Source: Elmis aenea
Taxonomy: Eukaryota; Arthropoda; Insecta; Coleoptera; Elmidae
Direction: 5' to 3'
NCBI GenBank assembly: GCA_947652605.1
Contig: OX393580.1
Span: forward strand, 16,822,159 to 16,886,158
DNA: 64,000 nucleotides
The translations under genes and the position numbers were made by a program. The notes below the pieces were generated by a model. It did not search any database and was not told the origin of the DNA. It saw nothing but the letters and a program-made list of their open reading frames with translations. Shown here one piece after another: positions 58,882-64,000 of the stretch (its first letter is position 1; every line of letters starts with the position of its first letter).

Positions 58882-60645
58882 CCGGGTGTTAACCACCAGC
58901 CGTGAACATAGGGAATTAACATTGGTTTTAACTTTTTTTGGGATTCCTGCTCCCCAATTGAATTTATTTTAAAATTAATGGTAACAATAGAAAGATAAAA
59001 TTATTACGCATCATTTGAGACCATTAATAAGCTTAAATGTTTAATATTTAGTTTATAATTAATATTTTAAAATTGGATTAATTTTACAAATACAAGCCAT
59101 GACTGTCAATCTGACGTTTGTTTTCATTAATTTTTGTTATTATCTGTCAATTTTTAAATCAGCGAGTTATTTCTTTAACGATTTTGATTGAAATGAAAAA
59201 AAAATAAATAATAGAGGAAGAGTTTTAATGGTGAAAACTTTTTACAGCATTATAGTGGCGCATTAAAATTAAAAACAATAACAAAAAATATAAAAGAATA
59301 AATTTTACAATAAATACTCAAAAAGCCCCCCCATTCCTACATAAACAATACCCCAATCTATTATAAAAACCGTTTCTCACAGAGACTAGCTGTCTGTTAT
59401 TATTTAAAGCACATTCTGCTACTATTGCATTCCTCAAAGAATTAATATTTGGGTGGCGTTTTTTATAGATTCCACTTTTAAGGTGGCCCCACAGAAAGAA
59501 GTCACAAGGTGCTAAATCAGGAGATCTGGCTGGCCAATTTATTGTTCCACCTCTACCAATCCAGCGATTGGGAAAACAATCGTTTAAAAAGTTTCTAACA
59601 TCTAAACTGTAATGGACTAAACAGCCGTCATGTTGGAACCAGATCTCCTGATTTTGTCTTGCAACTTCTTCCAGCGCAGGACCTACCTTGGTTATTAAAA
59701 TAACTAAATATTTTTCTGAATTTAAATTTCCCTCAATTTCAAAAGGACCAACAATTTGGTTATTAAAAATGCCAACCCAAATATTAATTTTTTAAGGATA
59801 TTGCGTTCTGGTGGATATGTAGCAGTGTGGATTTTCCTGTGCCCAGTATCTGCTATTTTGAACATTTGGTTCGTTGTTCAAAGTAAACGTAGATTCGTCG
59901 GTAAAACAAATTGATGAAAGAAAACTGCGATCGTTGTTGGAGCGTTCTTGCATTACCTCACAAACAAAATTTCTTCAGTCTTGATCCGCAGGAAGAATTT
60001 CCTGGTGACACTGCGATTTGTAGGATGATAACGGTGTTTTTTTTTTTAAATTTTAAATACCCCTGTCCTAGACAAATCCACTTCGCGGGATATTTGCCCT
60101 TGACTGGACGTAGGGTCAATATTAATCATCCCTAAAACTCTTTCTTCCACAAAACTAGTTTCATTAATTTTTCGGTTTCCTGTGATATAACTTTTTAAAA
60201 ATTTTGTTTTAATTTTAATAAAATAGAATATACTAACCACCTGTGGTGCCGGATTCTACGGAAATGTTACCGCATTTTTCAAATTTTTGCACATATTTTT
60301 GTATCGTGGTTGTAGATGGTATTGGGCGATTCGTTTCAATCAAAATCTTTAAAGAAATAACTCGCTGATTTAAAAATTGAGAGATAATAACAAAAATTAA
60401 TGAAAACAAACGTCAGATTGACAGTCATGGCTTGTATTTGTAAAATTAATCCAATTTTAAAATATTAATTATAAACTAAATATTAAACATTTAAGCTTAT
60501 TAATGGTCTCAAATGATGCGTAATAATTTTATCTTTCTATTGTTACCATTAATTTTAAAATAAAATCAATTGGGGAGCAGGAATTCGAAAAAAAGTTAAA
60601 ACCAATGTTAATTCCCTATGTTCACGGCTGGTGGTTAACACCCGG
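58882..60645 (-). mobile_element. Tc1/mariner-superfamily transposon, DD41D type, about 310-bp TIRs
   Basis: The ends CCGGGTGTTAACCACCAGCC and the inverse GGCTGGTGGTTAACACCCGG are flanked by TA (58880-58881, 60646-60647). Inverted repeats run about 58882-59198 and 60338-60645 with few mismatches. The 1764-bp element encloses a broken transposase on the minus strand. Long TIRs with a D-D41-D transposase fit the rosa-like branch of the Tc1/mariner superfamily (inferred from residue spacing, not from an alignment). Its CCGGGTGT ends resemble those of element F. Confidence 0.9.
59318..60340 (-). pseudogene. DD41D transposase, several stops and one frameshift region
   Basis: This transposase would bind the TIRs and move the element by DDE chemistry at TA sites. 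Order on the minus strand: a first helix-turn-helix with IPSTTTIQKYVQKFEKCGNI; a second with PTSSQGQISREVDLSRTGVF; the first catalytic Asp in ICFTDESTF (about 59903); the second in QEIWFQHDGC (about 59625); and the third in SPDLAPCDFFLWG (about 59500). By my count 41 residues separate the second and third Asp. The C-terminus ends GYCLCRNGGAF with a stop at 59318-59320. Damage: a TGA near 59974, a TAA near 59793 (after TQYP) and disruption by an A run near 60040. Between the two HTH parts, 60180-60240 reads GTGGTTAG...ATCACAG. Removing these 61 nt joins GTTG to NRKINE in frame, so it may be a small intron. The gene is dead; all three catalytic Asp codons survive. Confidence 0.88.
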
Positions 60646-60647
60646 TA

Positions 60648-61805
60648 TATATAAACCGGTTCTATAGCGTCTGTCGGCGCTGTTCGATCCCCAGACTGTT
60701 CCTCCACCCTTTCCTATCCTGCCACTGGTCCTCTTGCAGATTTCTTTCGCTCATAGCTCTCTAAATGCCGTCGTTCCATGTCTTCCTGGGTCTGCCTAGT
60801 TTTCTTCTTTCAGGAGGGATCCAATCCAGCGTTACTTTTGGCAGTCGACGGTCCGCCATCCTTCTTACATGTCCGTACCAAATTAATTGTCGTCTGTCTG
60901 CCTCTTGTATTATAATTTTTTTCAGTCCGATTAGTTCTTTAATTGTTGTGTTGGTACTCTATCTAGTCTAGAGATTCTACATGATCTTCTTAGGGCATCC
61001 ATCTCCAGAGCTTCCAGCCTTCTTTTATCTGCTTCTGTCCACCTCCATGTTCCTCCATACAACCATACAATACTATAATTTTAATAACTGTGTTGTATCT
61101 GTTGTATTTTCTCTTCTTTGTTATTTCTTTATTTCACCATATTCCATTTAGCCTTTTGATGCCTCTTGTTCCTTGTCCTATTCGTTGTCGAATTTATTTT
61201 TCATCGTTTTCATCGTCCTGGGTTTTGACGCCCAGGTATTGGTAGCTATTGCATTCAGATATTTTCTCTCCTTTTTCTAATTCTAGGTCATCGGATTCTC
61301 CCCCAATATAAAGGTATTTAGTTTTCTCCATATTCATTGAAAGCCCCGCTTTTTCGTATTCTTCTTTAATTTTCCTTGTCATGTATTGAAGGTCATCCTT
61401 ATCTTGGGCTATAAGCACCTGGTCGTCCGCAAATTGGAGAGTGAATATTGCTTTCTCCTATATTTATCCCCAAACCCTTGCATTTTTTTTCATGTTCTCA
61501 AGGAGTGTTCAATGTATATTTTAAATAGTTCCGGGGACAAGCAACATCCTTGTTTTAGTTCTTTCGATGTATCAAATCCTTTCGATGTCGATCTTCTAAT
61601 TTTAATTTTAATTTTAATTTTAGTGTATCTGAATAGTTCTTGGATGGCTGTAGTTACTCTACTACTTATGTTTGTATTTTCTGATACTTTCCATAATTCC
61701 TGGACAGGCACGCTATCGTAGGCTTTTGTGAGATCTATGAAAAGTAAATGTAGATCTCTTCCTGTACTTATTTTCTTCTCTATTAATTGTTTTCGACAGG
61801 ATAAG
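60648..61805 (-). pseudogene. LINE reverse transcriptase fragment with multiple frameshifts
   Basis: On the minus strand, from 61805 in broken frames: motif A LLFIDLTKAYDSVPVQELW, motif B LKQGCCLSPELFKIY, motif C FTLQFADDQVLIAQD (about 61415-61450), then NSYQYLGVKTQDD. A heavily damaged C-terminal tail follows, with TINLVRTCKKDGG and KKKTRQTQEDMERRH toward 60770. The 5' part of RT and the endonuclease are missing. An in-frame hexamer repeat (AATTTT units, 61594-61622) has expanded the segment between motifs A and B to KIKIKIKI. More decayed than the copies at 6504 and 52619. Confidence 0.85.
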
Positions 61806-61817
61806 TAGGTACATTGT

Positions 61818-62440
61818 TACTTTATTAAAAATCCGCTTTGTAGCTTGATAAAAAATCATTTCGCGCGGGCGGTAGATAAATAATGTACACACACATTAGC
61901 CACGCCATTACGAGACGAGATTTACAGCCGTAATTTATAAAAAATCCAAACTAAAAATTACCAAAGCGCATTGCGAAGACACAACCCATTAATCATTTGT
62001 TCCCCGTGCAATGTCGGTGTAAAATACGATATTAAACGGTTAATGCCGACATAAACCCAATGTCAAACACACCTTTAATTGTCATATTATACTGCTGTTG
62101 AAGTTTTTTTTTTATACGTGGAATGTCATTGTGTTGATTATGCATCAAAACGGCTTTCATGATATTAAATAATGGTGCTTGCTACGATTGCATAAGTTTG
62201 TATTTCCGATTCTCATTTAGCAATCCCTTTTTTGAGTGTTACCTGTCGTATATTTTAAATTTTTTATGAAGCAATGGCTATTTCGAATCAAACTGTTTTA
62301 CAAGTAAAAATCTGCCAAATTTTGTTTGAAAATTTTGATAATTGCTGTCTTACAGTGCAAAGAAAGGCTACCCATAGCAATATGAAACATTTAACACAAA
62401 CACTGACTCTGCATTAAAAAAAAAAAAACCCTGTTAACAC
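61818..62440. other. no gene seen
   Basis: A GC-balanced segment at 61860-62070 (containing CGAGACGAGATTTACAGCCG) without an open frame could be conserved non-coding DNA. The rest is AT-rich. Confidence 0.35.
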
Positions 62441-62866
62441 TTTTTTTTTAAAGCGCTATTAGTGTCACATTATACCAGCTCAAAGGGTTTTTTCCTTTTG
62501 AGTCTCCTGACTATATTTGTGTTATCGAGAAGCTGGATAGCCTCGATATTCACGTGCTGCAGTAGTCTTTCTTCGTGGCTTCTCGAAAACTTCTGATTTT
62601 CTCTGTCTACAAACTCTACTCCAAGGTCCCTATGAAGATCATCGTTTCTAATGTACCAGGGTGCATCTACGATGTTTCTTAATACTTTATTTTAAAAAGT
62701 TTGTATTACTTTGATGTTGCTTTTTTTGGTACAATCCCAGAGCTGTAAAGGGTGTGAAAACAGCAGCCAAATATAGCAGCTATTTTTTACGGAAACTCCC
62801 GAATGATTCATAGACGCACATAAATGTAGATGGCGAACCGAATTCCCTTATAGACCAATTCAGTAT
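62441..62866 (-). pseudogene. Jockey-like LINE 3' end (C-terminal RT tail, 3' UTR, poly(A))
   Basis: The minus strand reads KVLRNIVDAPWYIRNDDLHR, then RSHEERLLQHVNIEAIQLLD and RRLKRKKPFELV, with a stop at 62470-62472. The RNIVDAPWYIRNxDLHRDL block is characteristic of the C-terminus of Jockey-group elements. An in-frame TAA sits just upstream (after VIQTF). A 20-bp 3' UTR and a short poly(A) (62441-62449) follow. The octamer TGTTAACA at 62432-62439 and 62868-62875 may be the target duplication. Strongly 5'-truncated; a different clade from the other three LINEs. Confidence 0.85.
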
Positions 62867-62875
62867 ATGTTAACA

Positions 62876-63186
62876 AGAAATGTAAGCCACAGACGATAAT
62901 TTAAAATTTAAATTGTGGAATCCATCTGTAAATATTGCACCACTACAAGCAAAATACAATTATGTTTAATAAAGGTGCCCTGACCGTATTGTCATAAAAT
63001 CTTCAGAAACAAATACTGGCAGCTATCAGATAACACAAATTTAATATTTAGCAAAATTAATGCTTCAAGAATAAAAGAAAAATAAACTAAGATTAAAAAA
63101 GCAATATGAACAAAAATACTATAACTATAAATAACATGAGTAACACAGGTAATGTCAATAAAAATGTACTTTAAATTCAAAAAAAA
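62876..63186. other. no gene seen
   Basis: AT-rich lead-in to the terminal tandem repeat; the open frame at 62992-63180 has no motif. Confidence 0.45.
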
Positions 63187-63900
63187 TCGTTATCTCGCAA
63201 TTTCCACTAGTTATCACTTCAAATCTTTTACAAACAGACACACACAACCCCCAGCTATCGTATACCGTATGTATATATGACATCTTGCAAAACACATTCT
63301 CATAGAAAAATTTTGAAAAAAAAGAAAAATTTACTTTAAATTATTTTTAAAAAATCGTTATCTCGCGATTTCCACTAGTTATCACTCCAAACTTTTTACA
63401 AACAGACACACACGACCCCCAGCTATCGTATACCGTATATATGACCTTTTGCAAAACTCATTATCATAGTAAAATTTTGAAAAAAATGAATAATGTACAT
63501 TAATTTATTTAAAAAACATCGTTATCTCGCGATTTCCACTAGTTATCACTCCAAATTTTTTACAAACAGACACACAACCTCAAGCTATCGTATACCGTAT
63601 ATGTATATGACCTTTTGCAAAACTCATTCTCATAGAAAATTTTTGAAAAAAAAGAAAAATTTTGAAAAAAAAAGAAAAATTTTGAAAAAAAAAGAAAAAT
63701 TTTGAAAAAAAAGAAAAAATTTGAAAAAAAAGAAAAATTTACTTTACATTATTTTTAAAAAATCGTTATCTCGCGACTTCCACTAGTTATCACTCCAATT
63801 TTTTTACAAACAGACACACACAACCCTTAGCTATCGTATACCGTATATATGACCTTTTGCAAAACTCATTCTCATAGAAAAATTTAAAAAAAAAATAAAA
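63187..63900 (+). repeat. tandem repeat, four units of about 165 bp with nested 19-bp repeat
   Basis: Each unit starts TCGTTATCTCGC-ATTTCCAC and contains TAGTTATCAC, TTTTTACAAACAGACACACA, AGCTATCGTATACCGTAT, TATGACC and CATTCTCATAGAAAAATTTT. Units begin at 63187, 63355, 63519 and 63763. The third is longer because its tail, a 19-bp AAAGAAAAATTTTGAAAAA unit, is itself repeated about five times (63640-63740). Units are highly similar, so the array is recent. Confidence 0.9.
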
Positions 63901-64000
63901 ATTTACTTTAAATTCTCTTGAGAAGCAGTTTCTCGAAAAGTTTAGACATAATAGGTAACACAGTGAAATTGGTCTATAGGATGTGGCTTCATGTGGGGAT
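63901..64000. other. window edge, nothing recognised
   Basis: About 100 bp of non-repetitive sequence to the right edge. Confidence 0.4.

Larger units (their letters stand above)
58867..61817. mobile_element. nested insertion: LINE (60648-61805) with a DD41D transposon in its tail
   Basis: The direct repeat TAGGTACATTGT lies at 58867-58878 and 61806-61817, and flanks the sum of two elements. Right to left on the minus strand come a LINE fragment ending in a short TA-repeat tail, then the TA-flanked DNA transposon 58882-60645, then the left copy of the 12-bp repeat. The simplest reading is that the LINE inserted first and made the 12-bp TSD. The DNA transposon later used a TA in the LINE's TA-rich tail. 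Confidence 0.82.

Overview
The window reads as AT-rich insect nuclear DNA, most likely from a beetle. That assignment is an inference from the transposon families and from the lack of any bacterial gene organisation. There is no operon, rRNA, tRNA, CRISPR array or complete protein-coding gene. The best host-gene candidate is one 333-bp open exon on the minus strand near the left edge (2465-2797). The rest looks like a giant intron or intergenic desert, built largely from transposable elements and their debris, with stretches of featureless AT-rich DNA between them.

Four element classes can be delimited by their ends and target-site duplications (TSDs). (1) Long-palindrome (fold-back) elements flanked by TA, with ends of the type CAGGGTG or CCGGGTG: 4206-5320, 8868-10175, 21391-22456, 24389-24942, 26669-27867, 32662-33441, 37063-38880, a compound block 39998-42539, 47649-48407 and 49411-50039. 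The likely source type is the element at 58882-60645. It has about 310-bp inverted repeats and a broken Tc1/mariner-superfamily transposase whose DDE-type residues are spaced D-41-D. (2) hAT-type elements with 8-bp TSDs: 12266-12519, 14331-15331, 23132-23894, 43554-46105 (with 44060-45003 nested inside), 51076-52336, 53878-54151 and 57495-57807. Two keep recognisable hAT transposase C-terminal remnants. (3) 5'-truncated non-LTR retrotransposons (LINEs): 6448-8219, 52560-53597, 60648-61805, a Jockey-like 3' end at 62441-62866, and an 87-bp internal scrap at 2195-2281. (4) A broken tyrosine-recombinase-like fragment at 29299-29526, next to a 428-bp tandem duplication and a 60-bp palindrome.

Tandem and satellite-like repeats occupy 12083-13230 (related units at 43380-43545 and 46114-46230), 55090-55905 and 63187-63900. 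A separate 350-380 bp repeat with a large internal hairpin occurs at 19124-19468 and 27048-27425; the second copy sits in the loop of a fold-back element.

Layout, left to right: exon candidate and LINE scrap (0-3 kb); fold-back, LINE, fold-back (4-10 kb); satellite with hAT insertions (11-16 kb); sparse DNA (16-21 kb); fold-back/hAT cluster (21-28 kb); recombinase-like remnant (29-31 kb); fold-backs and a desert (31.5-37 kb); dense fold-back block (37-42.5 kb); nested hATs in satellite (43-46 kb); candidate first exon and two fold-backs (46.7-50 kb); hAT, LINE, hAT, tandem repeats and hAT (51-58 kb); nested LINE plus DD41D transposon (58.9-61.8 kb); Jockey-like tail and terminal tandem repeat (62.4-63.9 kb). 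The genes do not form a pathway. What they share is insertion history: several insertions can be ordered in time from their nesting.
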